DNA of 64,000 bases from Flavobacterium bernardetii (GCF_011305415.1 NZ_JAANOQ010000001.1:583631-647630), one strand, 5' to 3'; positions 43,408-54,918 are shown, counted from the stretch's first letter. Notes: generated by a model not told the origin, from the letters alone. Made by a program: numbers and translations.

Positions 43408-44820
43408 ATGAATATAGAACAAATTTATACAGGATGTTTGGCTCAAGGTGCCTATTATATTGCTTCAAATGGTGAAGCTGCTATTATTGATCCCTTACGT
43501 GAAACAACTCCATATATCACAAGATTATCAAATGATAATGTAAAATTAAAATATATTTTTGAAACGCATTTTCATGCCGATTTCGTTTCTGGACATTTAG
43601 ATTTAAGCAAACAAACTGGCGCTTCAATTGTATATGGACCAAATGCAAATCCCGATTTTGAAATCATTTCCGCAAAAGATGAACAAATTTTCGAAGTTGG
43701 AAATATCAAAATTAAAGTTTTGCATACACCGGGTCATACGATGGAAAGTACGTGTTATTTATTAATCGATGAAAACGGAAAAGATCATGCATTATTTTCT
43801 GGTGATACTTTATTTATTGGAGATGTTGGTCGACCAGATTTAGCTCAAAAAGCAGCATCAATGACACAAGATGAATTGGCTGGAATTTTATTTCATTCGT
43901 TACGAAATAAAGTAATGGTTTTAGGTGATGATGTAATTGTTTATCCCGCACACGGAGCAGGTTCTGCTTGTGGAAAAAACATGAGTAAAGAAACGGTTTC
44001 AACAATTGGAGAACAAAAAGAAAAAAATTATGCATTGCGTGCCAACATGACTGAAGCAGAATTTATTTCAGAAGTTACAGATGGCTTATTGCCTCCTCCA
44101 GCATATTTTGGAATGAACGTTGCCATGAATAAAAAAGGAATTCCAAGTTTTGAGAATGTTTTGAATAACGGAATGAAAGAAATTAGCGCTAATGAATTTG
44201 AAGCAATTGTAGAAGATTCTGGAGCCTTAATTTTAGATACAAGAAATAGCGGTGATTTTGCAAAAGGATTTGTTCCTCAAGCAATAAACATTGGAATTAA
44301 TGGAGATTTTGCTCCATGGGTTGGTGCTTTAATTGCTGACGTAAATCAACCTATTGTTTTAGTTACAGATTTAGGAAAAGAAGAAGAAACAGTTACAAGA
44401 TTATCTCGTGTAGGTTTTGATAACATTTTAGGTCACTTAAAAGGCGGTTTTGAAGCATGGAAAGCTGCTGGTTTTGATGTTGATACAGTAAACAGAATTT
44501 CAGCTGAACAATTTGAAAAAGAAGCAAAAATAGGCGAAAGCACAATTATTGATGTTAGAAAAGAAGGTGAGTACGAAGCAGAACACCTAGAAGATGCTTA
44601 TAGCAAACCTCTAGCTTATATCAATAACTGGGTGAAAGACATCAATCCAAACGAACACTTTTTCTTGCATTGTGCAGGAGGTTATCGTAGTATGATTGCC
44701 GCTTCTATTTTGCAAGCTCGTGGTTATAGAAATTTCTCTGAAATTGATGGTGGATTTAATGCCATTGCTAAAACAGAATTACCAAGAACTAACTTTATGT
44801 GTCAAAGCAAAGTTTTATAA
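43408..44820 (+). CDS. persulfide dioxygenase/rhodanese (MBL fold plus two rhodanese domains)
   Basis: The 470-residue protein has an ETHE1-like metallo-beta-lactamase domain (1-230; HFHADFVSGH at 54-63, HTPGHT, SGDTLFIGDVGRPD). A first rhodanese (~250-360) has its Cys replaced: the expected loop reads LVTDLGKEEE. A second rhodanese (~365-465) has active Cys in HCAGGYRS. It oxidises glutathione or similar persulfide to sulfite and transfers sulfane sulfur. A perfect CRP/FNR-type site precedes it and a strong terminator follows. Confidence 0.93.
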   Translation: MNIEQIYTGCLAQGAYYIASNGEAAIIDPLRETTPYITRLSNDNVKLKYIFETHFHADFVSGHLDLSKQTGASIVYGPNANPDFEIISAKDEQIFEVGNIKIKVLHTPGHTMESTCYLLIDENGKDHALFSGDTLFIGDVGRPDLAQKAASMTQDELAGILFHSLRNKVMVLGDDVIVYPAHGAGSACGKNMSKETVSTIGEQKEKNYALRANMTEAEFISEVTDGLLPPPAYFGMNVAMNKKGIPSFENVLNNGMKEISANEFEAIVEDSGALILDTRNSGDFAKGFVPQAINIGINGDFAPWVGALIADVNQPIVLVTDLGKEEETVTRLSRVGFDNILGHLKGGFEAWKAAGFDVDTVNRISAEQFEKEAKIGESTIIDVRKEGEYEAEHLEDAYSKPLAYINNWVKDINPNEHFFLHCAGGYRSMIAASILQARGYRNFSEIDGGFNAIAKTELPRTNFMCQSKVL

Positions 44821-44847
44821 ATATTTTACAATTATTATAAGTTTTCT

Positions 44848-44880
44848 AAACCGATTCTATTTCTTGAATCGGTTTTTTTT
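44848..44880 (+). terminator. terminator after the persulfide dioxygenase gene
   Basis: AAACCGATTC at 44848-44857 pairs with GAATCGGTTT at 44866-44875, followed by T8. Confidence 0.88.
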
Positions 44881-44911
44881 ATTTAGTTTTACAGCATCTA
44901 AATAAAAAGAA

Positions 44912-45802
44912 ATGAGTCACGGAAAATTAAGAGAAGATACCACTTGCCAAAACTGTGGAGATGAAGTAAAATTACGTTTTTGCCCTACGTGCGGACAAGA
45001 AAACACAGAAACCAAAAAATCTTTTCATTATTTATTTACCCATTTTCTAGAGGATTTAGTACATTATGAAAGTAGTTTTTGGAAAGCATTAAAGTATTTG
45101 TTATATGCACCAGAAAAACTTTCATTAGTTTATTTGTCAGGAAAGCGCAAAGCCTTCATGGCTCCTGTACGATTGTTTATTTTTATAAATATTATTTCTT
45201 TCATTATTTTTAGTTCTTTTACTTTTAAAGAATTAGAACACGAATTAAATCCAGAATTAGGTCAAACAGAAGTTCAAGTAGATAATGAATTAGAAGAGAA
45301 AGAACTTAATAAAAATACGGTTCATGTTAAATTGAATGAATCTTATTTAAGTAGGAAAATGAATAAATTAGAAGACAATTATACTGAAGAACAAATCTTT
45401 CAAAAAGTACTACAAAAGGTGTTTCAGAATCTGCCTAAGTTTTTATTCTTAGTTATGCCCTTTTTTGCCTTATCGTTATGGATAACACATAATAAAAAGA
45501 AATGGTGGTATTTTGATCATGGTATTTTTACTTTTCACTATTTTTCTTCTTTTTTGTTGTTGTTGTGTATCACCACAATTATCAATCAAATTTTAGGGTT
45601 TTTTAATTACGAAACCAATGGTGTCTTTATAGGCTTAATCTATTTGTATTTAAATTTTCTATTTATAAAGGCTTTTGTGTGTTTTTATCAAGAATCTAAA
45701 CTTAAAAATATAGTGAAGTTAGTTGTTGTTTATTTTTTAAACAGTTTAATTTTCTTGTTTGTTTTGGTAGTATTTAGTATTTATATTTTGTATATTTTAT
45801 AA
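44912..45802 (+). CDS. DUF3667 zinc-ribbon membrane protein
   Basis: The 296-residue protein begins with a zinc ribbon (CQNC ... CPTC) and the DUF3667 segment HYLFTHFLEDLVHYESSFWK. Membrane helices follow at about 89-106, 170-190, 204-226, 235-253 and 266-288. A charged helix (~108-160) may be a soluble insert. Function is unknown. The stop overlaps the start of the SDR gene (TAATG). Confidence 0.9.
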   Translation: MSHGKLREDTTCQNCGDEVKLRFCPTCGQENTETKKSFHYLFTHFLEDLVHYESSFWKALKYLLYAPEKLSLVYLSGKRKAFMAPVRLFIFINIISFIIFSSFTFKELEHELNPELGQTEVQVDNELEEKELNKNTVHVKLNESYLSRKMNKLEDNYTEEQIFQKVLQKVFQNLPKFLFLVMPFFALSLWITHNKKKWWYFDHGIFTFHYFSSFLLLLCITTIINQILGFFNYETNGVFIGLIYLYLNFLFIKAFVCFYQESKLKNIVKLVVVYFLNSLIFLFVLVVFSIYILYIL

Positions 45803-46605
45803 TGAAAAAAGTCATACTTATTACTGGTGGCTCATCCGGAATTGGAAAAGCCATAGGTGAATTCTTATTAGAAAAAGGTTTTGTAGTTTATGGAACTAGT
45901 AGGAATGCTTCAACCGTTTCGAATTCAAAAATAAAATTAGTCGATTTAGATGTACGAAATTCAGATTCAATTCAAGCTTGTATTGCAAAAGTTTTAGAAT
46001 TTGAAGGAAGAATCGATGTGTTAATCAATAACGCCGGAGTAGGAATTACTGGACCGTTAGAAGAAATTCCATTAGAAGAAATTAAAAATAATTTTGAAAC
46101 TAATGTATTCGGACCCATAGAAACTATGAAAGCGGTTTTACCACAAATGCGTACTCAAAAAAGTGGTTTAATTATAAATATAACTTCCATTGCAGGTTAT
46201 ATGGGATTGCCTTTCAGAAGTATTTATTCGTCTTCAAAAGGTGCTTTAGAATTAATTACCGAATCGTTACGAATGGAAACAAAAGCCTTCGGAGTTCATA
46301 TCACAAACGTTGCTCCAGGAGATTTTGCAACAGATATTGCTTCAAGAAGATTTCATGCACCCGTTATCAAAGGTTCTGCTTACGAAAAATTATATCAAAC
46401 GCAATTAGATATGATGAATGAACACGTTACTGGCGGAAGTAATCCAATTGAAATGGCTATTGCAATTCATCAAATTATCGAAACTAAAAACCCAGAAATT
46501 CATTATAAAGTTGGAGCTTTTATGCAGAAATTCTCCATCGTTTTAAAAAGAATTCTTCCAGATAAAATGTACGAAAAAATATTAATGAATCATTATAAAT
46601 TATAA
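45802..46605 (+). CDS. short-chain dehydrogenase/reductase
   Basis: The 267-residue protein has the classical SDR features: NAD(P)-binding TGGSSGIG (8-15), NNAGVG, catalytic Ser in NITSIAG, and YSSSK with Tyr and Lys of the catalytic tetrad. The C-terminal extension (RFHAPVIKGSAYEKLY, then YKVGAFMQKFSIVLKRILP) suggests a membrane-associated lipid-type substrate. It starts inside the DUF3667 stop codon, so the two are co-translated. Confidence 0.93.
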   Translation: MKKVILITGGSSGIGKAIGEFLLEKGFVVYGTSRNASTVSNSKIKLVDLDVRNSDSIQACIAKVLEFEGRIDVLINNAGVGITGPLEEIPLEEIKNNFETNVFGPIETMKAVLPQMRTQKSGLIINITSIAGYMGLPFRSIYSSSKGALELITESLRMETKAFGVHITNVAPGDFATDIASRRFHAPVIKGSAYEKLYQTQLDMMNEHVTGGSNPIEMAIAIHQIIETKNPEIHYKVGAFMQKFSIVLKRILPDKMYEKILMNHYKL

Positions 46606-46612
46606 TTGAAAC

Positions 46613-46642
46613 TTGATATTGAAGTTTTATATCGTAATTTTG
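46613..46642 (+). promoter_or_regulatory. promoter of fsa
   Basis: TTG at 46613-46615 and TAATTTTG at 46635-46642 are separated by 19 bases, the textbook Bacteroidota spacing. Confidence 0.7.
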
Positions 46643-46681
46643 TAAAAAGAATACAAGTCAACTTAATTAAATATACAGAAA

Positions 46682-47338
46682 ATGAAATTTTTTATTGATA
46701 CAGCAAATTTAAAAGACATCGCAGAAGCACAAGCTTTAGGAATTTTGGATGGAGTGACTACAAATCCATCATTAATGGCTAAAGAAGGTATTACTGGAAA
46801 AAATAATATCTTAAAACATTATGTAGATATTTGTAATTTAGTGGATGGCGATGTAAGTGCAGAAGTAAATGCACTTGACTTTGAAGGCATGATTAAAGAA
46901 GGAGAAGAGTTGGCAGATTTACACGAACAAATCGTAGTAAAATTACCAATGACTAAAGAAGGAATTAAAGCGTGTAAATATTTTTCAGATAGAGAAATCA
47001 AAACGAATGTAACTTTAATATTTTCAGCTGGACAAGCTTTGTTAGCTGCTAAAGCTGGTGCAACTTATTGTTCTCCATTTTTAGGTCGTTTAGATGATGT
47101 TTCAACAGATGGTTTAAATTTAATTGATGAAATTCGTCAAATTTATGACAACTATGGTTTCGAAACTCAAATTTTAGCGGCTTCTGTACGTCACACCATG
47201 CACGTTGTAAACTGTGCGAAAATTGGTGCAGATGTTATGACCGGACCATTATCATCAATTATGGGATTATTAAAACATCCCTTGACAGATATCGGAATTG
47301 CTCAGTTTGTAGCAGATTACGAAAAAGGAAATAAATAA
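46682..47338 (+). CDS. fsa: fructose-6-phosphate aldolase/transaldolase-type protein
   Basis: The 218-residue protein has the small transaldolase pattern: [52 protein letters not shown] (Schiff-base Lys region), [15 protein letters not shown] and [20 protein letters not shown]. It acts on fructose 6-phosphate or sedoheptulose phosphates in the pentose phosphate pathway. Whether it is an aldolase (FSA) or a transaldolase cannot be settled by eye. Confidence 0.93.
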   Translation: MKFFIDTANLKDIAEAQALGILDGVTTNPSLMAKEGITGKNNILKHYVDICNLVDGDVSAEVNALDFEGMIKEGEELADLHEQIVVKLPMTKEGIKACKYFSDREIKTNVTLIFSAGQALLAAKAGATYCSPFLGRLDDVSTDGLNLIDEIRQIYDNYGFETQILAASVRHTMHVVNCAKIGADVMTGPLSSIMGLLKHPLTDIGIAQFVADYEKGNK

Positions 47339-47357
47339 TACTTTCTTAACAATAATA

Positions 47358-47396
47358 AAAAAAGGCGCTCATATGATTTGAACGCCTTTTTTTATT
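47358..47396 (+). terminator. terminator of fsa (bidirectional form)
   Basis: An AAAGGCG stem (47361-47367) pairs with CGCCTTT at 47383-47389 around an internal TCA/TGA. T-runs to the right and A-runs to the left could also serve the convergent gene at 47431. Confidence 0.8.
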
Positions 47397-47403
47397 TTGT
47401 CTT

Positions 47404-47423
47404 GCTGAACTTGTTTCAGCATC
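47404..47423. repeat. dispersed GCTGAA...TTCAGC repeat
   Basis: TGCTGAACTTGTTTCAGCA with 7-bp inverted ends is a known-looking flavobacterial intergenic repeat (recollection). It lies in the space between convergent genes. Confidence 0.5.
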
Positions 47424-47430
47424 TGATTGT

Positions 47431-48852
47431 CTACTTCAAATTGCTTTCAAAATTAACATCAAACATACTTACAAAAGCATCATTTATAGTCCCGTTTTTA
47501 TTTATAATTATGGTTCGATATACTCTGTTGATTACCCATTTTTCTTTTAATTCTTCAAAATCTGTCGCTCGTAATTCAATTGAATTAGTATAGTTTTTAG
47601 CTTTAATTTCTTTTGTCCAATCTTCTTGTGAATTATGAATATTAATAGCAATGAATTGAATATCTGGATACTTTGCTTTAAGTTCATCTACTTTTTTATG
47701 AGAATAAATAGCATGCGTTTCTGCTTGCTTCGTCCAAAAATAAATAATCGTTTTCTTACTAAGTAAGTCTTTAATTTTTACTTGCTTTTTATTCACATCT
47801 AATAAAGTCACATTAGGGAGCACATTATTAGTTTTAAGTTTTTTAATGTTTTCAGCTGTTTGCATTACTTTTGATTTCATTTTTTCATCTGAAACCATCT
47901 TAGAATATAAATTAAAAAATTTGCCATTATTCACAGAACATTGATCGGATAACAAATACATATTAGCAACATTATTCATCACTAAATTTTTAACGTATTT
48001 GTCTTTAATTAATGTATCTGCAATTTGTAGTTTTTTAATATTGTTTTCTAAACTCATATCATCTAAATGACCTTTACAGTCCGTCAAAACAATATTGTTT
48101 AACATACTTGTCATGTAGTTAATAAAAGGCGAATAATGTAATAAATTTGGTTTGTTTACATCAATTTTATTTCTGTAGCTATAATATGATTTTGGTAATT
48201 TCGTTTTGATGCTGTTACCCGTTTTATATTCATGTACAATTGGGAAAACTTCTTTTTTATAAGCATAGTTTAGTTCAATATTTGCTTTTGCAATCTCATC
48301 AAATTCTTCTGACCAATTGATGAAAGATTTTCTTTTGTTATATAATTTAGTCGTATTTTGATACGATGAATCTATATATTTTGAAAAAACTTTTTCGTCT
48401 TTTTCATAAACGTCAAACATATTGTTTTTCAAATCAATGTCTTTTAAAAACAATTCCATCATGAAATTATTTTTTTCATCACCTCTTCCACAAAACATTA
48501 AAGTATTGTCAAAATCATTACAATTTAAACGAACCATAATGCTGTCGTTTTTATCAAAAAATACATATTGATATTCTGGATCATGTTTAAAACTGTATAA
48601 TCCGGGTGTTAATGAATCGAATTTATGAAAAAACCGATTGTCTTTATCTAAATAAAAAGTATCCATAACTTTATCATTTTTCATAAAAACAACAAAATTA
48701 TTTTTTGGATTTTCAATTTCACCACCAAAGTAGGCTACATGATTGCCACCAATCATACCATCTTTACATGAGGTCATCGATGTAAGCAGAAAGGAGAGTA
48801 AAATAAAATTAATATAAGAGTATTTTTTTAACATAGAGGGTTCTTTTATCAT
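47431..48852 (-). CDS. TlpA-like lipoprotein lacking the CXXC motif
   Basis: The 473-residue protein has a lipoprotein signal (SYINFILLSFLLTSMTSC, lipobox Cys near 29). The true start may be the second Met at residue 7, since MLKKYSYINF gives a tighter signal. A DUF4369-like N-terminal domain (~40-130) and a helical middle lead to a thioredoxin-like domain (~330-470, VTLLDVNKKQVKIKDLLSKK, TIIYFWTKQAETHAIY). The usual WCxxC is replaced by WTKQAET, so it cannot be a disulfide reductase. It is likely a periplasmic outer-membrane-anchored protein. Confidence 0.8.
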   Translation of the reverse strand: MIKEPSMLKKYSYINFILLSFLLTSMTSCKDGMIGGNHVAYFGGEIENPKNNFVVFMKNDKVMDTFYLDKDNRFFHKFDSLTPGLYSFKHDPEYQYVFFDKNDSIMVRLNCNDFDNTLMFCGRGDEKNNFMMELFLKDIDLKNNMFDVYEKDEKVFSKYIDSSYQNTTKLYNKRKSFINWSEEFDEIAKANIELNYAYKKEVFPIVHEYKTGNSIKTKLPKSYYSYRNKIDVNKPNLLHYSPFINYMTSMLNNIVLTDCKGHLDDMSLENNIKKLQIADTLIKDKYVKNLVMNNVANMYLLSDQCSVNNGKFFNLYSKMVSDEKMKSKVMQTAENIKKLKTNNVLPNVTLLDVNKKQVKIKDLLSKKTIIYFWTKQAETHAIYSHKKVDELKAKYPDIQFIAINIHNSQEDWTKEIKAKNYTNSIELRATDFEELKEKWVINRVYRTIIINKNGTINDAFVSMFDVNFESNLK

Positions 48853-48957
48853 CGTAACAAATATATTTGTTTCAAAATAGTATTCATGTTAACGTAGCGT
48901 TAAAAATAGGTAATAGAATTATAAGAATAAAAACTGTGAAAACTCGTTGGTTTTTGT

Positions 48958-48965
48958 TAATTTTG
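48958..48965 (+). promoter_or_regulatory. -7 element of the ABC-F gene
   Basis: TAATTTTG fits TAnnTTTG, 24 bases before the ATG at 48989. No clear -33 TTG at normal spacing. Confidence 0.4.
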
Positions 48966-48976
48966 CCGCAAATTAA

Positions 48977-50608
<1,632 letters not shown>

Positions 50609-50651
50609 TTTATGAGTATAGATTTTAGATTTACGAATTTAATAATATAGA

Positions 50652-50684
50652 TAATCCCGAGTTTTGCTCGGGATTTTTTGTTTA
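50652..50684 (+). terminator. terminator between ABC-F and agmatine deiminase genes
   Basis: AATCCCGAG/CTCGGGATT hairpin near 50652-50673 followed by T-run, between convergent genes. Confidence 0.8.
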
Positions 50685-51818
50685 TTACTGGGGTTGTTGT
50701 TGTGTAACGCAATGAATCATTCCTCCATTTTCGTATAAATTTCTAACATCTATACCTACAACTGTTCTTCCTGGGTAAAGCGCTGCAATTAAATTATTTG
50801 CAATGACATCATTCAGATCGTTATAATTTGGAACTAGTACTTTTCCGTTGGCAACATAGTAATTTATATAACAACCTTTGTAGCCTAAATTTGTACCATT
50901 AGTTGTTATAACATTATTTTGAGTTAATGGTAAATACGTCTTTGTATAAACTTGATTGTTAGTATTTGAAGCGTTATATAAAATGTTTATATCATCTTGA
51001 GTTAAACCCCAAGTCAATAAATCTGCATTGCTCATGGTAACCATTTTATTTCCAGGAACAAATTTTGCAACACCATCAATATGCATGTCAGTAACATCCT
51101 CAGCACTAAATCCACCTTCTAGCCAAATAACTTTTGTAGCACCATAATATTTTTTAAAATTCGCTTCTGCTTGAGCTTGTGACATTCCGCTATTTCTAAC
51201 AGAATTTGCTGGACTCTGACTAATAACAGAACTTCTTGTAGCCATCAACACACCATTTCCGTCAAGTTCTACAGAACCTCCTTCATTTATCATTGGAACA
51301 TTTACAACAGTTTTCCCTAAACTTGTTCCAATAAAAGTTGGAATTGGGTCGCATTTTGTAAAATTGTGTTTTCCACCCCAACCATTAAACCCCCAATCTT
51401 GAATCACAATTGTACCAGATAAATTTTTTGCAAATATTGGTCCGTTATCTCTAACCCAAACATCATTTGTTTCATGAATTTTGAAATCGATATTTGTTAA
51501 CGGAACAGAAGCGTTATTTAATAAAGTTGTAATTCTAGCTTGCTCGGTAGTATTGTACGCAATTATGTGTACTTTTTCATTTGATTGCAAAGCATTTGCC
51601 ATAGCTACCCAAGTGGCGTCTAAACTATTACGATACTCTAAACCATATTCGTAATGATGTGGCCATTGTAACCAAGTTCCTTCGTGTGTTTCACTTTCAT
51701 CAGGAAAAGTATATTGAACAGTTGTATTGATTGGTGTTTCTTCTTGTATTTCATCTTCTCCTCCGCACGAAAACAAAAGAGATGTTGTTATGATGGTTAA
51801 AATTTTTAAAGATTTCAT
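50685..51818 (-). CDS. agmatine deiminase-type lipoprotein (Porphyromonas-type peptidylarginine deiminase family)
   Basis: The 377-residue protein has a lipoprotein signal (MKSLKILTIITTSLLFSC, Cys 18). The PF04371 pattern follows: HEGTWLQWPHHYEYG, NDVWVRDNGPIF, NEGGSVELDGNGVLMATRS, then DMHIDGVAKFV and catalytic Cys in GGMIHCVTQQQPQ. The family hydrolyses guanidino groups of agmatine or arginine. It is adjacent to a paralogue 13 bases away with a different C-terminus. This copy ends right after the Cys motif. Confidence 0.92.
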   Translation of the reverse strand: MKSLKILTIITTSLLFSCGGEDEIQEETPINTTVQYTFPDESETHEGTWLQWPHHYEYGLEYRNSLDATWVAMANALQSNEKVHIIAYNTTEQARITTLLNNASVPLTNIDFKIHETNDVWVRDNGPIFAKNLSGTIVIQDWGFNGWGGKHNFTKCDPIPTFIGTSLGKTVVNVPMINEGGSVELDGNGVLMATRSSVISQSPANSVRNSGMSQAQAEANFKKYYGATKVIWLEGGFSAEDVTDMHIDGVAKFVPGNKMVTMSNADLLTWGLTQDDINILYNASNTNNQVYTKTYLPLTQNNVITTNGTNLGYKGCYINYYVANGKVLVPNYNDLNDVIANNLIAALYPGRTVVGIDVRNLYENGGMIHCVTQQQPQ

Positions 51819-51831
51819 TTGGGAGTTGTGT

Positions 51832-53232
51832 TTAATTAATAATTATCTTTTTTGAATAAATTTTTTCTGAATTTTCAAATAAATTTAAGAAATAAATTCC
51901 TGATTTTAAGTCTTCTATGTTTATTTTTAGAATTTCTGCTTCAATGTTTGAATCGAATCTTTTTATGGTTTTTCCATTGATATCTGAAATTTCAATTTGT
52001 AAATCTTTATATTCAAAATGGTCTAATTCGATATTTATATAATCATCTGTCGGATTTGGATAAATTAAAATTTCTTCATCATCAATGTCATAACTTGAAG
52101 AACCCAAAGTTCCAGAAGCGGGTTGTTGTTGCGTCACACAATGAACCATTCCACCATTACCGTATAAATTCCTTACATCAATTCCAACAACAGTTCTTCC
52201 AGGATATAATCCTGCAATTATAGTATTGGCAACAGCATCATTTGGATCGTTATAATTTGGAACTAACACGCGATTATTGGCTACATAATAATTAGCATAA
52301 CTTCCTTTATATCCTAAATTTGTTCCGTTAGTTTTAGAAACATTATTTGCTGTTAACGGAATTGTAACAATTGTATATGGAACATTATTTGCATTGGTCG
52401 CTGCATATAATATATTTATATCAGTTTGTGGAACTCCCCAATACAATAGATCCGCTTGACTCATTGTAACTAATTTATTTCCAGGGGCAAATTTTGCAAA
52501 GCCATCTATATGTGCGTCTGTTATGTCGTCTTGACTAAACCAACCATCTAACCAAATAAATTTTGTAGCTCCTAAATATTGACTAAAAATGGCATTGGCT
52601 TGTGCTTCTGTCATTCCAACATTTCGTAAGGCGTTTATTCCTGTTGGAGTAGTTGGGTTGGTTTGTGCTAAAATAGCGCTTTTTGTAGCTAAAAAAGTTC
52701 CTGCGCCATCCATTTCCCATGAACCACCTTCAACTGTCATAACACTATTTAAGTTTATCACTGTTGCCCCAGTAGCCGTAGCGATATTTGTTGGAATTGG
52801 GTTGCATTTACTAAAATTATAATCACCACCCCAGCCATTAAAGCCCCAATCTTGAATCACTAATTGACCAGATGAATTTCTAACATAGATTGGTCCATTG
52901 TCTCTAACCCAAACATCATTAGTTTGAAAAATTTTGAAATCTACATTTGTTAATGGGATACCTGCTGTAGTAAGTAAACTCGTAATTCTGGTTCTTTCCG
53001 TGTTATTGTAAGCAATAATATGCACTTTTTCGTTGGCTTGTAAAGCGTTTGTCATAGCTACCCAAGTGGCATCATTTTCATTTCTAAACGTCATTCCGTA
53101 TTCATATTGATGAGGCCATTGTAGCCAAGTGCCTTCGTGTAGTTCAGCTTCATCAGGAAAAGTGTAGGTTTGCGCATTTAAGCTTGAAAAAGACAAGCAA
53201 ATAATAATGTTTAACAGTTTGATTTTGGTCAT
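51832..53232 (-). CDS. agmatine deiminase-type enzyme with type IX secretion tail
   Basis: The 466-residue protein has a Sec signal (KIKLLNIIICLSFSSLNA, cleaved at AQT near 20). The same enzyme domain as its neighbour follows (~22-360: HEGTWLQWPHQYEYG, NDVWVRDNGPIYV, VEGGSWEMDGAGTF, DAHIDGFAKFA, catalytic GGMVHCVTQQQP). A type IX sorting tail (~385-466) reads ILIYPNPTDDYINIELDHFE and KSGIYFLNLFENSEKIYSKK. It is therefore exported to or beyond the cell surface, while its paralogue is a lipoprotein. Confidence 0.93.
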   Translation of the reverse strand: MTKIKLLNIIICLSFSSLNAQTYTFPDEAELHEGTWLQWPHQYEYGMTFRNENDATWVAMTNALQANEKVHIIAYNNTERTRITSLLTTAGIPLTNVDFKIFQTNDVWVRDNGPIYVRNSSGQLVIQDWGFNGWGGDYNFSKCNPIPTNIATATGATVINLNSVMTVEGGSWEMDGAGTFLATKSAILAQTNPTTPTGINALRNVGMTEAQANAIFSQYLGATKFIWLDGWFSQDDITDAHIDGFAKFAPGNKLVTMSQADLLYWGVPQTDINILYAATNANNVPYTIVTIPLTANNVSKTNGTNLGYKGSYANYYVANNRVLVPNYNDPNDAVANTIIAGLYPGRTVVGIDVRNLYGNGGMVHCVTQQQPASGTLGSSSYDIDDEEILIYPNPTDDYINIELDHFEYKDLQIEISDINGKTIKRFDSNIEAEILKINIEDLKSGIYFLNLFENSEKIYSKKIIIN

Positions 53233-53308
53233 AATGTGTTGTATTTAAGGTTATGACAAAAATATTTATTGTTGAAATAGGAGTATTGTCCAAAATGGAC
53301 AACTTTAA

Positions 53309-54130
53309 TTATTTTATAGGGACTAAAATATGAGTGATATAATCTTCTTCATTTGTTGTGTTAATAGAACCAAACTCATAATGTTCTATAATTGGCGTTG
53401 CATTTATTTCATATTGTTGATTAAAAAGCCAATCAAAATATAATAAACGATAGGTTTCTAAAATGGTATCATAACTTCCAAAATGCGTATATTTTATATA
53501 TTTTCCACCGAAAATAAATTTAGAATTGTAGTTTTTTATTTTTTCGTTTCCAGTACCAAAACAAGCTTCATACCTACTTTTATTAGGTATTGAAATTAGT
53601 GGTTGGTCTATTATAACTCCAAAATAGGAAATTTTTGTATTGTTTTTGTTTTGATCATAAATGATATCCCATAAATTATCTATGATTTCGTTATCATAAT
53701 CATTCGTAACTAATAATTTATATTGAACTTCAATTTTATCAAGATATATAGTTTTAGAATCTATTTTTGAATGTCTTTTTTCTTCAATAAAGTTATTGAA
53801 AATATTTTCTTTATTTTGACGTGCTTCGTTTGGAGTTATTTTGAACTTATTTTTGAAAGCTTTTGAAAAGGCTTGATTACTTTCGTAGCCAATATCAATT
53901 GAAATATCGGAAATAGATTCTGTTGAATAAATTAATCTTTTGAAACCCTTTTCAAGGCGTACTCTTTTTTGAAATTCGCCAATGTTTTCCTTGAAAATTT
54001 TTTTAAAAATACGTTGAATATTTCTGTAAGAATAATTTGAAATAGCTTCTAATTCTTCTACACTAATATTTCTATTGAAATTTTTTTCAACAAAAATTAA
54101 TACTTTATGAATTTTCTCTATTTCTAACAT
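53309..54130 (-). CDS. AraC-family regulator with GyrI-like effector domain
   Basis: The start is taken as ATG at 54130, giving 273 residues and just clearing the trmD stop; a longer frame would overlap trmD. The AraC-type double HTH (~1-105) has FNRNISVEELEAISNYSYRN and ISDISIDIGYESNQAFSKAF with FKITPNEARQ. The GyrI-like ligand-binding domain (~125-270) has YFGVIIDQPLISIPNKSRYE. Its inducer is unknown. Confidence 0.9.
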   Translation of the reverse strand: MLEIEKIHKVLIFVEKNFNRNISVEELEAISNYSYRNIQRIFKKIFKENIGEFQKRVRLEKGFKRLIYSTESISDISIDIGYESNQAFSKAFKNKFKITPNEARQNKENIFNNFIEEKRHSKIDSKTIYLDKIEVQYKLLVTNDYDNEIIDNLWDIIYDQNKNNTKISYFGVIIDQPLISIPNKSRYEACFGTGNEKIKNYNSKFIFGGKYIKYTHFGSYDTILETYRLLYFDWLFNQQYEINATPIIEHYEFGSINTTNEEDYITHILVPIK

Positions 54131-54143
54131 TGGAGAAATTATT

Positions 54144-54821
54144 TTATTCTTCCAATAAATCTGGTCGTCTTGCCATTGTATGTTCGTAGGCTTTTTGTTC
54201 GCGCCATTTTTCAATTTCTGGGAAATTACCGCTCAATAAAATGTCTGGAATTTTCATCCCTTTATATTCAGCTGGACGAGTATAAATTGGAGGTGATAAT
54301 AAATTATCTTGAAAACTATCCGTTAACGCCGAAGTTTCATTACTCAACACACCTGGAATCAATCGGAATAAGGCATCGCATAAAATTACAGCACCTAATT
54401 CGCCACCAGACAATACATAATCGCCAATTGAAATTTCTTTGGTAATATGCATATCACGAACCCTTTGATCTACACCTTTATAATGACCACATAAAATAAT
54501 TAAATTCCCTAACATCGACATCGAATTCGCCATTTTTTGGTTTAACGTTTCTCCATCTGGAGTCATGTAAATGATTTCATCGTATTCGCGTTCGCTTTTT
54601 AGTTGGGTAATGCAATCGTCAATAGGTTGAATATTCATTACCATTCCAGCGCCTCCGCCAAATTGGTAATCGTCCACACTTTTCTGTTTGTTTGTACTAT
54701 AATCGCGTAAATTGTGAAAATGAACTTCTACCAAGCCTTTATCAATAGCTCTTTTCATCATCGAACCTTCAAACGGACTTCTTATTAATTCTGGTAAAAC
54801 GGTAATAATATCTACGCGCAT
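54144..54821 (-). CDS. trmD: tRNA (guanine37-N1)-methyltransferase
   Basis: ATG at 54821 gives [20 protein letters not shown] and 225 residues, the family length. A longer upstream frame adds a non-conserved leader. The SPOUT trefoil-knot motifs are present: GGGAGMV (residues ~57-63), [18 protein letters not shown] and [20 protein letters not shown]. TrmD methylates G37 of tRNAs to prevent frameshifting and is essential in many bacteria. The AraC-type gene follows 13 bases downstream. Confidence 0.96.
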   Translation of the reverse strand: MRVDIITVLPELIRSPFEGSMMKRAIDKGLVEVHFHNLRDYSTNKQKSVDDYQFGGGAGMVMNIQPIDDCITQLKSEREYDEIIYMTPDGETLNQKMANSMSMLGNLIILCGHYKGVDQRVRDMHITKEISIGDYVLSGGELGAVILCDALFRLIPGVLSNETSALTDSFQDNLLSPPIYTRPAEYKGMKIPDILLSGNFPEIEKWREQKAYEHTMARRPDLLEE

Positions 54822-54918
54822 ATTTTTAAGTTTGGAGTATTTAGTAATTAGTTTGGAGTTATAAATAGTTACAAAGATAAACAACAAAAACCTGAAACTT
54901 TAAACTTGAAACAAATAA

